Positions 18,075 to 26,955 of a DNA stretch of 64,000 nucleotides are shown here, piece after piece. The position numbers were made by a program, and so were the translations under genes. Source of the DNA: Cohnella baijiui. Its GTDB lineage: Bacteria; Bacillota; Bacilli; Paenibacillales; Paenibacillaceae. The notes beneath the pieces are model-generated. The model did no database searches. It saw only the letters and a program-made list of their open reading frames with translations, and was not told the DNA's origin. The stretch covers positions 62,001-126,000 of the forward strand of contig NZ_JAJFOW010000005.1 in assembly GCF_020731285.1 (NCBI RefSeq). Direction: 5' to 3'. Position 1 is the stretch's first letter. Every line of letters begins with the position of its first letter.

Positions 18075-19130
18075 CTTGCCATCCTCGACGCTGACGCTGT
18101 CCGCCTTGACGAACTTGATTAAGTCCTGCGGATAAAAGCCGAGGTCGAACTCGCGGACGAGGTCGTCACGGGTCGCGTCCGGCAGGGCCAGGCCGTTGAA
18201 CACCAGCCGATCCATATGGAAGAGGATGGCGTTTTTCGGTTCGTTCTCGACCGTGTAGCGACCTACGACTTCGACCTGCAGGCTGCCGCTGCTGCCTTGG
18301 AGCGACACTTTGCCGTCCCGGAAAGAAATCGCGAATTCCTTCAGCAGGTCGTCCTGCGTCCGCAGAAACGCGTTGAGCTGTTCGTCGGTAATCGTGAGCG
18401 TCGTCTTCAAGCCGCTCGTCACGAGCGACTCGGGATGATCCTTGACCCAGTCGGGGAGCTTGTTCATCGCTTGAGCGAGCGCGCGGAAGTGGCGCTTCAC
18501 CTCGTATAGGCCGACGCTTTGCCAGTAGCGCTGCATCTCCTCCATCTGCTTGCGGAGCAGTTCGGGGTTGCTGCTGCTGGCGATCGCCTGCTCGACTTCG
18601 CGCTGGAGGGCGGCGACCCGCTCCCGCTGCTCACGCAGATCGGCCTCCACCCGGGCGAGCTCGGCTTTGTCGCGGTCCAACTTATCGCGATTGTCTCTTA
18701 GGCGGTCGTACTCTCGGCCGTATTCCCGGAGCGTGTCGTGATCGCTCTGGAACAAGAGGTCCATCATCTCCCACGTGCGAAGAAACTCTGGCAGCGATCG
18801 GAAGTTCAGCAGAGCCCCCCAGAGGGCTTCTTTTTGTCCCATATAATAAGAGCGCAGCACGCGCCCGGCTTTTTCGCGTTGAACGGCGATGGCCATTTCC
18901 TGCTTGGCGAGCCGGCTCTCATTGGTCGCGATTTCTTGTTGGGTCTCGACACGGAGGCCTGCGATCCGATCGATTTCGCGATCGATCTCGACGACGCTGA
19001 GCCCCTTCTCGAGCAGCTGTCTCGTTTCGTCCGTCATCGGCTCGGCGAAGACGGGGAGGCGCGCGCCCGCGCGCGGCAATAAAAGATAGACGATCAATAC
19101 GGTCAGGCCGATCCAGAACCAGCGGCGCAT
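18045..19130 (-). CDS. Membrane-anchored or secreted coiled-coil protein with C-terminal beta domain
   Basis: This protein of about 361 residues starts with a signal/anchor helix (about 3-20). A long coiled coil (about 35-195) follows, similar to the hook-like N-terminal domain of PcsB/CwlO-type division proteins, including the AGRVLRSYYMGQ stretch. The C-terminal 130 residues alternate hydrophobic strands (TITDEQLNAFL, VSLQGSSGSLQVEVVGRY), like lipid-binding LmeA/DUF2993-type domains. That comparison is an inference. The ATG at 19130 has a GAAGGAGG SD site. It could be a regulator of wall hydrolysis, but no hydrolase domain is present. Confidence 0.7.
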   Translation of the reverse strand: MRRWFWIGLTVLIVYLLLPRAGARLPVFAEPMTDETRQLLEKGLSVVEIDREIDRIAGLRVETQQEIATNESRLAKQEMAIAVQREKAGRVLRSYYMGQKEALWGALLNFRSLPEFLRTWEMMDLLFQSDHDTLREYGREYDRLRDNRDKLDRDKAELARVEADLREQRERVAALQREVEQAIASSSNPELLRKQMEEMQRYWQSVGLYEVKRHFRALAQAMNKLPDWVKDHPESLVTSGLKTTLTITDEQLNAFLRTQDDLLKEFAISFRDGKVSLQGSSGSLQVEVVGRYTVENEPKNAILFHMDRLVFNGLALPDATRDDLVREFDLGFYPQDLIKFVKADSVSVEDGKLTIRLKLGK

Positions 19131-19216
19131 CGGGGCCTCCTTCCTCCGGCGTGGACGGGCGTGGCGGTAGTCCAAGCATATGCGGCGGGAAGTCGTCTTT
19201 ATGACCCGCCGCCGTA

Positions 19217-19230
19217 CTATTATATAATAG
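19217..19230. promoter_or_regulatory. Palindromic -10 region shared by divergent genes
   Basis: The 14-bp perfect palindrome CTATTATATAATAG places a TATAAT on both strands between the coiled-coil gene (leftward) and the methyltransferase gene (rightward). Neither side has a good -35, so promoter strength is uncertain. Confidence 0.45.
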
Positions 19231-19256
19231 GATCACTTTCGCGAGGAGGATCAAGA

Positions 19257-20426
19257 TTGGGCAGCGAATCGAACTCAAATGCCGTGAAAGCTAGCGGCAT
19301 GGCCGCCTACCTCGCCGGCGCCATCGCACAAAGTCCGCATCGCAGCGCGGAGGATGCCGGCGTTCCTTGCCTTTCCTTCCGCGATTATATGGCGGCCTGC
19401 CTCTACCATCCCCGATATGGCTACTACCGCGCCGAGACGGTTCGGACGGGACGGCAGGGGGATTTTTACACGAGCGCCTACGTCGGAGACGTCTTGGGCG
19501 AACTGCTGGCCGACCGGATCGACTCGCTCGCGGATGAATGGTTCGGGCCGGGAACCGGACCGATCGACGTCATCGATTGGGGCGGCGGCGCCGGACGCCT
19601 GTCCGCGCAGATGCTGCGGAGATGGCGGGAACGGGGGCGGTCGCCCGACCGATTCGTTCTCACGCTGATCGACGGACATCCCGGCCATCTGCGCCTCGCC
19701 CTGGAGGCGCTGGCCGAAGCGGCGGCATCCGGCACGGCCCGCATCCTCGCAGAAGCCGAAGCGGAGGCGAACGTGTGGCGGGAGCGGCCCGCCGTCGTAG
19801 TCGGCAACGAGCTGCTCGATGCGATGCCGGTGCATCGCGTCGTCCGGCGGGACGGCCGGCTGCGGGAGTGGGGCGTCCGGTGGGACGCGGCAGTAGCGGC
19901 TCCCCGACCGTGTCTGATGGCGCAGACCGATCCTGCGCTAACCGCCTGGATGGAGCGGGACGGAATCGCGCTTGCCGAGGGGCAGAGCGCGGAGCTGCAC
20001 CTCGATGCGGGCGCCTGGCTCCGGGCCTTGTCCGGGCGGCTCGGGCGGGCGCTGCTCGTCTTTCTCGACTACGGCGACGAGACGGAGGAGCTGACCGCGC
20101 CCCATCGGATGGACGGTACGCTGCTCTGCTACGCCCGGCACGCCGCCCATGCCGATCCGTACGCGCAGCCGGGCGAGCACGACCTGACGGCGCACGTCAA
20201 TTTCACTTCGATCCGCCATGCCGCGCGGGAGGCTGGCTGGACCGAAGCGAGCTATGCGACCCAAAAGGAATTTCTCGTCTCCGCCGGCATCCTCGACCGA
20301 CTCGCGGAAAACGCCGGGACCGATCCGTTCGGTTCGGTCGCCCGCCGCAATCGCGCCATCCGCCAGCTGCTGCTGAGCGACGGCATGAGCGAGCTGTTCA
20401 AGGTTCAGGTCTTCGCTCGCGTCTAG
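19257..20426 (+). CDS. COG1565-type SAM-dependent methyltransferase (NDUFAF7/MidA-like)
   Basis: This 389-residue enzyme of the DUF185/COG1565 family has the hallmark opening FRDYMAACLYHPRYGYY, then RQGDFYTSAYVGDVLGE. A SAM-binding glycine-rich loop (VIDWGGGAGRLS) and the NELLDAMPVHR motif follow. The mitochondrial relative NDUFAF7 is a protein-arginine methyltransferase; bacterial substrates are not established. The start is a TTG at 19257 with AGGAGG 7 bases upstream. It is a single-gene unit closed by a strong terminator. Confidence 0.88.
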   Translation: MGSESNSNAVKASGMAAYLAGAIAQSPHRSAEDAGVPCLSFRDYMAACLYHPRYGYYRAETVRTGRQGDFYTSAYVGDVLGELLADRIDSLADEWFGPGTGPIDVIDWGGGAGRLSAQMLRRWRERGRSPDRFVLTLIDGHPGHLRLALEALAEAAASGTARILAEAEAEANVWRERPAVVVGNELLDAMPVHRVVRRDGRLREWGVRWDAAVAAPRPCLMAQTDPALTAWMERDGIALAEGQSAELHLDAGAWLRALSGRLGRALLVFLDYGDETEELTAPHRMDGTLLCYARHAAHADPYAQPGEHDLTAHVNFTSIRHAAREAGWTEASYATQKEFLVSAGILDRLAENAGTDPFGSVARRNRAIRQLLLSDGMSELFKVQVFARV

Positions 20427-20474
20427 CCGGCGCAACGGCGCCAAACGCTCGCGTACGCATTCATCAACGCATTA

Positions 20475-20508
20475 AACAAGGCCGGAGCGAAACGCTCCGG
20501 CCTTGTTG
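20475..20508. terminator. Strong bidirectional terminator
   Basis: A perfect 15-bp stem (AACAAGGCCGGAGCG and complement) has a 3-nt AAA loop and spans 20475-20507. It serves the rightward methyltransferase gene and the leftward DUF2626 gene. Confidence 0.85.
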
Positions 20509-20559
20509 CTCACAGGTTAGGTATAGGGAAGAGCTTCGCCCCGTCCCGTCGGGATGGCT

Positions 20560-20796
20560 TTAGAACGGCAAGCTCATCTCGAATACGGACCAGTAGGTGA
20601 ATCCCAGGAACGCGATGACCATGTATCCCCAGAACATGAAGATATAGGTGCGTTCGGTGAATTTCAAGTAACCCAGCAAGAAGAAAGCGGCTGTCTGGAT
20701 AAAGAAGAGAAGCGACATCTCGTACATATCGCCTGCGAACGACATCAGCGCGATCGCCAGCGTCCAGAAGCCCAGCACCCGGAACATGCGTGCCAC
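20560..20796 (-). CDS. DUF2626 small membrane protein (YqgY-like)
   Basis: This 78-residue protein has two to three hydrophobic helices. The DUF2626 pattern is clear: MxRMFRVLGFWT, GDMYEMSLLFFIQTAAFFLLGYLKFTER (shortened), and YWSVFEM near the end. The family is restricted to Bacilli and its role is unknown. It is transcribed leftward from its own promoter at 20842-20871 and ends before the shared terminator. Confidence 0.88.
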   Translation of the reverse strand: MARMFRVLGFWTLAIALMSFAGDMYEMSLLFFIQTAAFFLLGYLKFTERTYIFMFWGYMVIAFLGFTYWSVFEMSLPF

Positions 20797-20841
20797 GTTT
20801 GATCCCCCCTCTGCACAACGTCCTCACGAATTCTACAGCAT

Positions 20842-20871
20842 ATTATACCTTTATCGCCAATCGAGTGTAAA
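20842..20871 (-). promoter_or_regulatory. Sigma-A promoter of the DUF2626 gene
   Basis: On the minus strand TTTACA (20866-20871) and TATAAT (20842-20847) are separated by 18 bp. They lie 45 bp upstream of the start codon. Confidence 0.75.
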
Positions 20872-21152
20872 CCGGAAGAAGTGACGAAATGGCAAACTTT
20901 TCGTACAAGGCTCCCCGTTCGCCGCGATCGCTTACATCGTTCCACCGGATTGGCTCCATTATACATTTCCATCGTTCGTCTTCACCCGTGCGCGATCGAC
21001 AGGACACGTCTCGCCGCCGGCCGAAGGTATACCGTTCGAAAAAATGGATATACCTAGAAGTATCCGATAGATTCTATGAATTCTACCATGGGCATAAAGA
21101 TGAATGAAGAAGATCATGAAACCTATGCGTAGACAAGGAGGGACTGAACCCC
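20872..21152. other. Noncoding upstream region of rsfA with a sigma-F/G-like candidate
   Basis: This region holds no convincing gene. A possible forespore-type promoter is GTATA (21027-21031), a 14-bp spacer and GGATATACC (21046-21054), roughly 100 bp upstream of rsfA. B. subtilis rsfA is a forespore gene, so such a promoter would be expected. The match is imperfect in spacing and at the last -10 positions. Confidence 0.25.
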
Positions 21153-21803
21153 ATGGCGGCTGTCAGACAAGACGCATGGAGTGCGGATGACGACCTGATC
21201 CTCGCGGAAGTCACGCTGCGCCACATTAGAGAAGGAAGTACCCAGCTCGCTGCATTTGAAGAAGTTGGGCAAAGAATCGCCCGAACGTCCGCGGCCTGCG
21301 GGTTCCGCTGGAACAGCTGCGTGCGCAAGCGCTACGATGAGGCGATCTCGATCGCCAAGCAGCAGCGTCAAAAGCGGAATTATCTCAAGAAGCAAGGCAT
21401 TTCCGGATTGACCCAGCCGGAGCGGCTGCCGTCTTCCGGCGACGAAGCCGAATCTGCGAAAACCGAACTGCTGTCTGCGGACTCCTTATCTATGGAGGCG
21501 GTTATCCGATATTTGCGGCAATGGAAGAATACGGTCCAGGATCTCACCCGGCAAGTCCGGACGCTCGACAAAGAGTTGAAAGAAAAAGAAGACCTGCTAA
21601 GCTCGCTGCGCCAGTCGAACGACAAGCTCTCCAAAGAAGTGAACGAGGTGCAGACCGACTATCAAGTCGTAAACGACGATTACAAGGCGCTGATTCGCAT
21701 CATGGACCGGGCGCGCCGGCTCGCCTTTCTCGCGGAAGATCAGGAAGACGAAAAGGCCCGCTTCAAAATGGATGCCAACGGCAACCTCGAGCGCATCGAA
21801 TAG
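21153..21803 (+). CDS. rsfA: RsfA family prespore-specific regulator
   Basis: This 216-residue protein has an N-terminal Myb/SANT-like DNA-binding domain (about 5-65: [36 protein letters not shown]). A charged linker and a C-terminal coiled coil (about 120-180) follow. RsfA (YlbO) modulates sigma-F-dependent transcription in the forespore. The ATG follows AAGGAGGGA. The next genes panE, a DUF3397 gene and bshC are close to the ylbO-ylbQ-yllA order of B. subtilis. Confidence 0.92.
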   Translation: MAAVRQDAWSADDDLILAEVTLRHIREGSTQLAAFEEVGQRIARTSAACGFRWNSCVRKRYDEAISIAKQQRQKRNYLKKQGISGLTQPERLPSSGDEAESAKTELLSADSLSMEAVIRYLRQWKNTVQDLTRQVRTLDKELKEKEDLLSSLRQSNDKLSKEVNEVQTDYQVVNDDYKALIRIMDRARRLAFLAEDQEDEKARFKMDANGNLERIE

Positions 21804-21943
21804 GCAAGTCGATTTCCAGAGAGCCACCCGTTTCGCTTTTCGGCGAACGAGGTGGCTTTCGTCCGTCGATCCGGCTATCATGAAGGCAATGAGAGGAAGG
21901 CGGGGAACGCCTTTTCTGGATCTGGACGCGGGAGGGACGAAGG

Positions 21944-22912
21944 ATGGCGACCATGGCGGTGCTAGGCGGGGGCTCGATCGGCTTGCTGCTGGCGGGGAAA
22001 ATGGCGCTGGCGGGCTTGCCTGTCACGGTGTGGACCCGGGGAGAGGCACAGGCGCGGGCGCTCGCGGAGAGGGGCATCGCCGTCCGCGGGGCGGCGGGCG
22101 AGCCGATCGGCTCGGCAAAGGTGTCGGCGGCGCCGCTGGACCGGGCGGGCGAAGCGCCGGCGGAGCTCGTGCTGCTCACTGTCAAACAACCCGCGCTGAC
22201 GCCGGAGCTGCTCGCGCGGCTGGCCGAGGCGGCGCCGCCGGGCGCCGCGGTCGCGGCGTTTTGCAACGGCATCGGCCATACGGACCGGCTGGCGGCGGCG
22301 CTGCCGGGCCGGCATTTGATCGCGGCCGTGACGACGGAGGGGGCGACGCGCGTCGATCCGGTCACCGTCCGGCATACGGGAGCCGGGACGACTTGGCTGG
22401 GAGACGCGCCGTTATTCGAGACGGATGCCCCCCGCCGGGAGGCCGAGGTCGGCGGAGACGGGCTCCGGCTTGCAGAAAAGGTGTTGAAACAGGCAGGATT
22501 TACCGCCTTCCTGTCGAATGATATGACGGAGAGAATGTTGCGGAAATTGCTAAGTAACGCCGTGATCAATCCGCTGACCGCCCTGCTGCGCATTCCGAAC
22601 GGGCAGCTCCCTGCGACGGATGTCCGGCTTGCGCTGATGCGGACGCTGTTCGACGAGACGGTTCCCGTTCTTCGCCGCTACGGCTTGCGGGACGATCCTG
22701 GGCTGTGGGACGAGCTGCTGGATATCTGCGCGCGCACGGCCGCCAACCGCTCCTCCATGCTGCAGGACGCGGAAGCCGGCCGCCCGACGGAGATCGGCGC
22801 CATCAACGGGGCGGTCGCCCGGCTCGCGCGGCAGGCGGGACTGCCGGCTCCGTGGAACGGCAAGCTGACGGCGCTCATCGAAGCGATTCCAGGCGACGGA
22901 GGAGACGTGTGA
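21944..22912 (+). CDS. panE: 2-dehydropantoate 2-reductase
   Basis: This 322-residue enzyme reduces ketopantoate to pantoate with NADPH in pantothenate/CoA synthesis. The N-terminal Rossmann motif GGGSIGLLLAGKMA, the conserved NGIGH segment and the C-terminal helical domain (KLLSNAVINPLTALL, containing the catalytic lysine and asparagine) are all present. The ATG at 21944 has a GGGACGAAGG SD context; a second in-frame ATG lies at 21953. It abuts the DUF3397 gene with no gap. Confidence 0.9.
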   Translation: MATMAVLGGGSIGLLLAGKMALAGLPVTVWTRGEAQARALAERGIAVRGAAGEPIGSAKVSAAPLDRAGEAPAELVLLTVKQPALTPELLARLAEAAPPGAAVAAFCNGIGHTDRLAAALPGRHLIAAVTTEGATRVDPVTVRHTGAGTTWLGDAPLFETDAPRREAEVGGDGLRLAEKVLKQAGFTAFLSNDMTERMLRKLLSNAVINPLTALLRIPNGQLPATDVRLALMRTLFDETVPVLRRYGLRDDPGLWDELLDICARTAANRSSMLQDAEAGRPTEIGAINGAVARLARQAGLPAPWNGKLTALIEAIPGDGGDV

Positions 22913-23314
22913 ATGGGTTCGTTGTGGGAAGCTTTGGTATCCGCATACGCCTTTCTGGCCATCGTGCCGGTCCTGCCTTTCCTGCTCGTGTTCGTGGTCG
23001 CCGCCGCCCGCGGCGGGGATCGGCAGCGGGCGATCCGGCTGGCGATGGACATTACGACGGCCTTCCTGCTCGGCATCGTCGCTTCGCTGCTGAACAAGCT
23101 GCTAGGCAATCAGTTCGGGCCTTATCTCATTCTGCTCTTCATGCTGCTTGGCGCCGGCCTGATCGGCAATGCGCAGTACCGGCTGCGCGGCAAGGTGAAC
23201 AGCATGCGGCTGTTCCGGGCGATATGGCGGCTGTCCTTTTTCGCCATGAGCGTCCTCTATATTTTGCTCATGCTCGTTGAGCTCGTCCGCAGCGCGCTAG
23301 GCCATTCGGTTTAG
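22913..23314 (+). CDS. DUF3397 membrane protein
   Basis: This 133-residue protein has four predicted membrane helices and a short basic loop (AARGGDRQRAIRLAMDITT). The position between panE and bshC, the length, and the closing helix with LYILLMLVELVR fit DUF3397, a family found at this place in Bacillus and Paenibacillus. The ATG directly follows the panE stop, indicating translational coupling. Function is unknown. Confidence 0.78.
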   Translation: MGSLWEALVSAYAFLAIVPVLPFLLVFVVAAARGGDRQRAIRLAMDITTAFLLGIVASLLNKLLGNQFGPYLILLFMLLGAGLIGNAQYRLRGKVNSMRLFRAIWRLSFFAMSVLYILLMLVELVRSALGHSV

Positions 23315-23360
23315 CCGTCCGGTTCGCCGGCGCCGGCATCGGCGCGCCTCGGACGTCCGC

Positions 23361-23408
23361 CCAGGGGCTGTCCCGTCCGTCCGCAAGGATCGGCGGGGCA
23401 GCCCCTGG
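23361..23408 (+). other. Long GNRA-capped hairpin upstream of bshC
   Basis: A 10-bp perfect outer stem (23361-23370 with 23399-23408) continues through three further paired segments of 5, 3 and 3 bp, broken only by single-base bulges at 23376 and 23390. It closes on a GCAA tetraloop (23383-23386). A second hairpin, CGGGCGGC-AACC-GCCGCCCG, lies at 23416-23435. No T-run follows either, so neither looks like an ordinary terminator. Confidence 0.6.
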
Positions 23409-23512
23409 CGCATGCCGGGCGGCAACCGCCGCCCGCGCACGGGTCCGAGAACGAGGCGTCGCGCGGGCGGGCGCGAGGGAGCAAATGCCCGCTTCGGGCG
23501 CCGAGACGAGCT

Positions 23513-23542
23513 TTGACGCCTTTTGACCGCCTCGTGTACAAT
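23513..23542 (+). promoter_or_regulatory. Sigma-A promoter of bshC
   Basis: TTGACG (23513-23518), an 18-bp spacer and TACAAT (23537-23542) lie 50 bp upstream of the bshC start. The pair of hexamers and spacing are the same as those of the ftsA promoter at 45929. Confidence 0.7.
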
Positions 23543-23591
23543 CGGATTTGATATGGTAATCTGACGCATTCTGACGGGAGGACCCTCTAAA

Positions 23592-25244
23592 ATGAACGTA
23601 TATCCCCTCCAAGGCTTGTCTGCCCCGTCCTTGGCGGAACAATACAGATCGGGCGATACCGGCACGCGCCGTCTTTTTGGCGCCCATCCCGGCGAAATCG
23701 CCGACTGGCGGCGGCGCGCGGAGGACCTGGACGGCCTTGCGGACCGCAGGGCGGACCGCAAGGCGCTCGGCGCCGCTTTGCGGACTTACCAGGCGCTGCT
23801 GTCCCCGCACGACCGCGCGCTCGAATCGATCTCGCTGCTGGAGCGGGACGGTACGCTGGCCGTCGTTGGCGGCCAGCAAGCCGGCCTGTTCGGCGGCGCC
23901 CTGCTCATCGTTTACAAGGCGCTGACCGTCGTTCAGACCGCCCGGCACGCCGAGCGGCTGCTTGGCCGTCCGGTCGTGCCCGTCTTCTGGATCGCGGGCG
24001 AGGACCACGACTTCGACGAAGCCAACCATGTGTACGTCGAAGGCAATCCGATTTTTGCCGGCGAGGCGGATGGCCAATCGATGCGTCTCCGGCTCGACCG
24101 GCCGGAAGGTCCGCGCCACGCGGTCAGCCGCACGTCGCTGTCGGCCTCCGATTGGGACGTTGCCGTTAGCGCACTCGCCCGGGCGCTGCCGGACACCGAA
24201 TTCAAGCCTGCGCTGCTGCGACAGATTTCGCGTCATCTTGAAGACGCGCCGACGCTGACGCTGGCGTTTGCCCGCCTGCTGTCCGATTGGTTCGGCCGCG
24301 ACGGCCTCATCCTGCTCGACTCGGACGATCCGGCGCTTCGCCGCCTGGAGAGTCCGATGTTCCGGGAGATGGTCGACCGGAACGAAGCGATCAGCGCGGC
24401 TATCGCCGAAGGCGAAGAGCGGGTGAAGGCGCTCGGCTACCCGCTTCAGGCGGAGTCTTCGCCCGAGATCGCGAACCTGTTTCTCCACCTTGAACAAGGA
24501 CGCACGCTGCTGTATCGACGGGAAGAAGGCTTCCAGGACCGGCGAGGGGAAGTCTCGATCGACCGCGACGAGCTGCTCCGCTGGACGGAGGAGTCGCCGG
24601 AGCGATTCAGCAACAATGCGCTGACCCGCCCGCTCATGCAGGAGTACCTCCTGCCGGTGCTGGCCACCGTTCTCGGCCCTGCGGAGATCGCCTATTGGGG
24701 CGTCCTCGGACCGTCGTTCGAGCTGTTCGGGCTGCGGCTGCCGCTGCTCGTCCCCCGCCAATCGTTCACCTATCTCGAGCCTTCGATCGCCAAGCTGCTC
24801 GCCAAGTACAAGCTGACGGCGGAGGAGCTGATCCTGCAGGGCGATGCGCGCAAGGCCGAGTGGCTGGCCGCGCAGGACCGCTGGGATCTGGAGGCGAAGT
24901 TCGCTTCCGTCCGCGAAGCGTTCGACCGGCTGTACGCGCCGCTGCTCGAGACCGTCTCCGCCGTGCAACCGGGGATGGACCGTCTGGGCGAGCGCAATCG
25001 CAGCAAAATTTTGGAGCAGATCGCCTATTTGGAGCAGCAAACCACCGGCGCCCTGGCCAAGCGGCACGAAGACGCGCTGCGTCAATGGGACCGCATGATG
25101 GGCTCGCTCTGGCCGCAAGGCAAGCCGCAGGAGCGGGTGCTGGGCGGCATTCATTTCGCAAATCGCTACGGGCCGGGCTGGCTCGATTCGCTGAGGGAAG
25201 TTCCATTCGACGTTACGGGTGGACACCGATTGCTCGAAGGCTAG
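23592..25244 (+). CDS. bshC: Bacillithiol biosynthesis cysteine-adding enzyme BshC
   Basis: This 550-residue enzyme attaches cysteine to GlcN-malate, the last step of bacillithiol synthesis. The nucleotide-binding fold shows GGQQAGLFGGALLIVYKA, FWIAGEDHDFDE and the late GVLGPSFELFGLRLPLLVPR segment. A helical region near the C-terminus (about 430-490) forms the coiled-coil dimer module of the family. The ATG follows GGGAGG. It lies directly ahead of the dcw region, as yllA does in B. subtilis, but here ahcY and a lipoprotein gene intervene before mraZ. Confidence 0.94.
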   Translation: MNVYPLQGLSAPSLAEQYRSGDTGTRRLFGAHPGEIADWRRRAEDLDGLADRRADRKALGAALRTYQALLSPHDRALESISLLERDGTLAVVGGQQAGLFGGALLIVYKALTVVQTARHAERLLGRPVVPVFWIAGEDHDFDEANHVYVEGNPIFAGEADGQSMRLRLDRPEGPRHAVSRTSLSASDWDVAVSALARALPDTEFKPALLRQISRHLEDAPTLTLAFARLLSDWFGRDGLILLDSDDPALRRLESPMFREMVDRNEAISAAIAEGEERVKALGYPLQAESSPEIANLFLHLEQGRTLLYRREEGFQDRRGEVSIDRDELLRWTEESPERFSNNALTRPLMQEYLLPVLATVLGPAEIAYWGVLGPSFELFGLRLPLLVPRQSFTYLEPSIAKLLAKYKLTAEELILQGDARKAEWLAAQDRWDLEAKFASVREAFDRLYAPLLETVSAVQPGMDRLGERNRSKILEQIAYLEQQTTGALAKRHEDALRQWDRMMGSLWPQGKPQERVLGGIHFANRYGPGWLDSLREVPFDVTGGHRLLEG

Positions 25245-25286
25245 TCTCCCGCATACAATGTCAATCTAGGAGGTCGTTCACAAACC

Positions 25287-26549
25287 ATGAAAACGACGTT
25301 GAACAGCATTATTCGGGATCCGTCCCTGGCGCCGGAAGGCCGGCTGAAAATCGATTGGGTGCAGGCGCACATGCCGGTGCTGAACCGCATCCGCGAGCAG
25401 TTCGAGCGCGACCAGCCGTTCAAAGGGCTGAAGGTCGCCATTTCGCTTCATCTCGAAGCAAAAACCGCTTATCTGGCGAAGGTGGTGCAAGCGGGCGGCG
25501 CGGAAGTCGCGATTACCGGCAGCAACCCGCTGTCCACGCAGGACGACGTCTGCGCGGCGCTCGTGGAGGACGGCATCGCGGTGTACGCCAAGTACAACCC
25601 GGATCCGCAGGAATATCACGACCTCATGGTCAAAGCGCTCGAGACGAAGCCGGACCTGATCATCGACGACGGGGGCGACCTCGTGACAATTCTGCACACG
25701 GAGCGCAAAGACTTGCTCGCGAACGTGCGCGGAGGCGCGGAGGAGACGACGACGGGCATTCTGCGGCTCAAAGCGATGGAAAAGGACGGCTCGCTGCAGT
25801 TTCCGATGGTCGCCGTCAACGACGCCTACTGCAAATATTTGTTCGATAACCGCTACGGCACCGGCCAATCCGTCTGGGACGGCATCAACCGGACGACGAA
25901 CCTCGTCGTGGCCGGCAAGACGGTCGTCGTAAACGGCTACGGCTGGTGCGGCAAAGGCGTGGCGATGCGGGCCAAGGGGCTTGGCGCCAACGTCGTCGTC
26001 ACCGAGGTGGACGCGATCAAGGCGGTAGAAGCCTACATGGACGGCTTTGCGGTGCTGTCGATCGCGGAAGCGGCCAAGGTAGGCGATTTCTTCGTCACGG
26101 TTACCGGGAACAAAGACGTCATCCGGGGCGAGCACATCGCGAACATGAAGGACGGCGCCATTCTGTCGAACGCAGGCCATTTCGACGTCGAGGTGAACCT
26201 CGTCGAGCTGGCGGCGCAATCGGTCTCGAAGCGCGTCGTGCGCCGCAACATCGAGGAATATTTGCTGAAGGACGGACGCCGCATCTACGTGCTGGCCGAG
26301 GGTCGCCTCGTGAATCTGGCGGCCGGCGACGGACACCCGGCCGAAATCATGGACATGACCTTCGCGCTGCAGGCGTTGTCGCTCCGCTACGTGAACGAGC
26401 AATACGAATCGATCGGCAAGCAAGTCGTGAACGTGCCCTACGAGCTCGACGAGCAAGTCGCGCGGACGAAGCTCGAGTCGCTGGGCATTTCGATCGACCG
26501 GCTGAGCGACGAGCAGCGCGCTTACCTGGCCAGCTGGACGGCGCACTGA
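25287..26549 (+). CDS. ahcY: Adenosylhomocysteinase
   Basis: This 420-residue enzyme hydrolyses S-adenosylhomocysteine to adenosine and homocysteine. Visible are the substrate region HLEAKTAYL and GSNPLSTQDDVCAAL, the DDGGDL motif, the NAD-binding GYGWCGKG loop and the NAGHFD segment. Its length is that of the shorter bacterial/archaeal form, lacking the roughly 40-residue insertion of the eukaryotic type. Having ahcY after bshC joins two thiol-related steps; many Bacilli use the Pfs/LuxS route instead. An AGGAGG SD site lies 13 bases upstream of the ATG. Confidence 0.95.
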   Translation: MKTTLNSIIRDPSLAPEGRLKIDWVQAHMPVLNRIREQFERDQPFKGLKVAISLHLEAKTAYLAKVVQAGGAEVAITGSNPLSTQDDVCAALVEDGIAVYAKYNPDPQEYHDLMVKALETKPDLIIDDGGDLVTILHTERKDLLANVRGGAEETTTGILRLKAMEKDGSLQFPMVAVNDAYCKYLFDNRYGTGQSVWDGINRTTNLVVAGKTVVVNGYGWCGKGVAMRAKGLGANVVVTEVDAIKAVEAYMDGFAVLSIAEAAKVGDFFVTVTGNKDVIRGEHIANMKDGAILSNAGHFDVEVNLVELAAQSVSKRVVRRNIEEYLLKDGRRIYVLAEGRLVNLAAGDGHPAEIMDMTFALQALSLRYVNEQYESIGKQVVNVPYELDEQVARTKLESLGISIDRLSDEQRAYLASWTAH

Positions 26550-26955
26550 TTCAGCGAGGGGAGAGCCTGGACCGAGCCTCGGCGGGGAACGCAGCGGGGA
26601 TTGAGGGAGATAACCCGATTTTCGGGTTAACTCGTTCCGGGCGGAGCCGAAAGTGGGGATCGCTGCTTGCTGTAGGGAGCGGACCGCTCCCCGCCGTGTT
26701 TTCGAGATCAAGACGAAAAAGAAACGCCTTTCCAACCGACGATGTCGGCGGAGAGGCGTTTCTTTGCGCTTGGATGAAGGATCACACTGGGCGCTAGGGG
26801 GCGCGCAATGGCGAGACCGTCGAAAATGTGGACGACCGTCTGCGGAAACGGGGTCCTCATCGCCGACACCGGGATGAATCATTTGGGCGTTTTTGCAACC
26901 ATTTCCATATCCTTCGCGTCTAGAGGGCAGTCTGACCAGACAAGGGGGATGCCAA
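26550..26955. other. Gene-free spacer with several hairpins
   Basis: I see no convincing gene here. It holds TAACCCGA-TTT-TCGGGTTA (26611-26629), GGGAGCGG-A-CCGCTCCC (26675-26691) and the terminator at 26718-26765. A frame starting at 26808 runs into the next gene in another reading frame and is discussed under findings. Confidence 0.5.
26718..26765. terminator. Bidirectional terminator after ahcY
   Basis: AAAGAAACGCCT (26718-26729) pairs with AGGCGTTTCTTT (26754-26765). An inner CCGAC/GTCGG stem is present, as are A/T-rich arms on both sides. Confidence 0.75.

Noticed and set aside
20889-21107. 72-codon frame upstream of rsfA
   Set aside because: The composition is basic and unlike neighbouring proteins, it overlaps AT-rich promoter-like sequence, and it has no recognisable domain.
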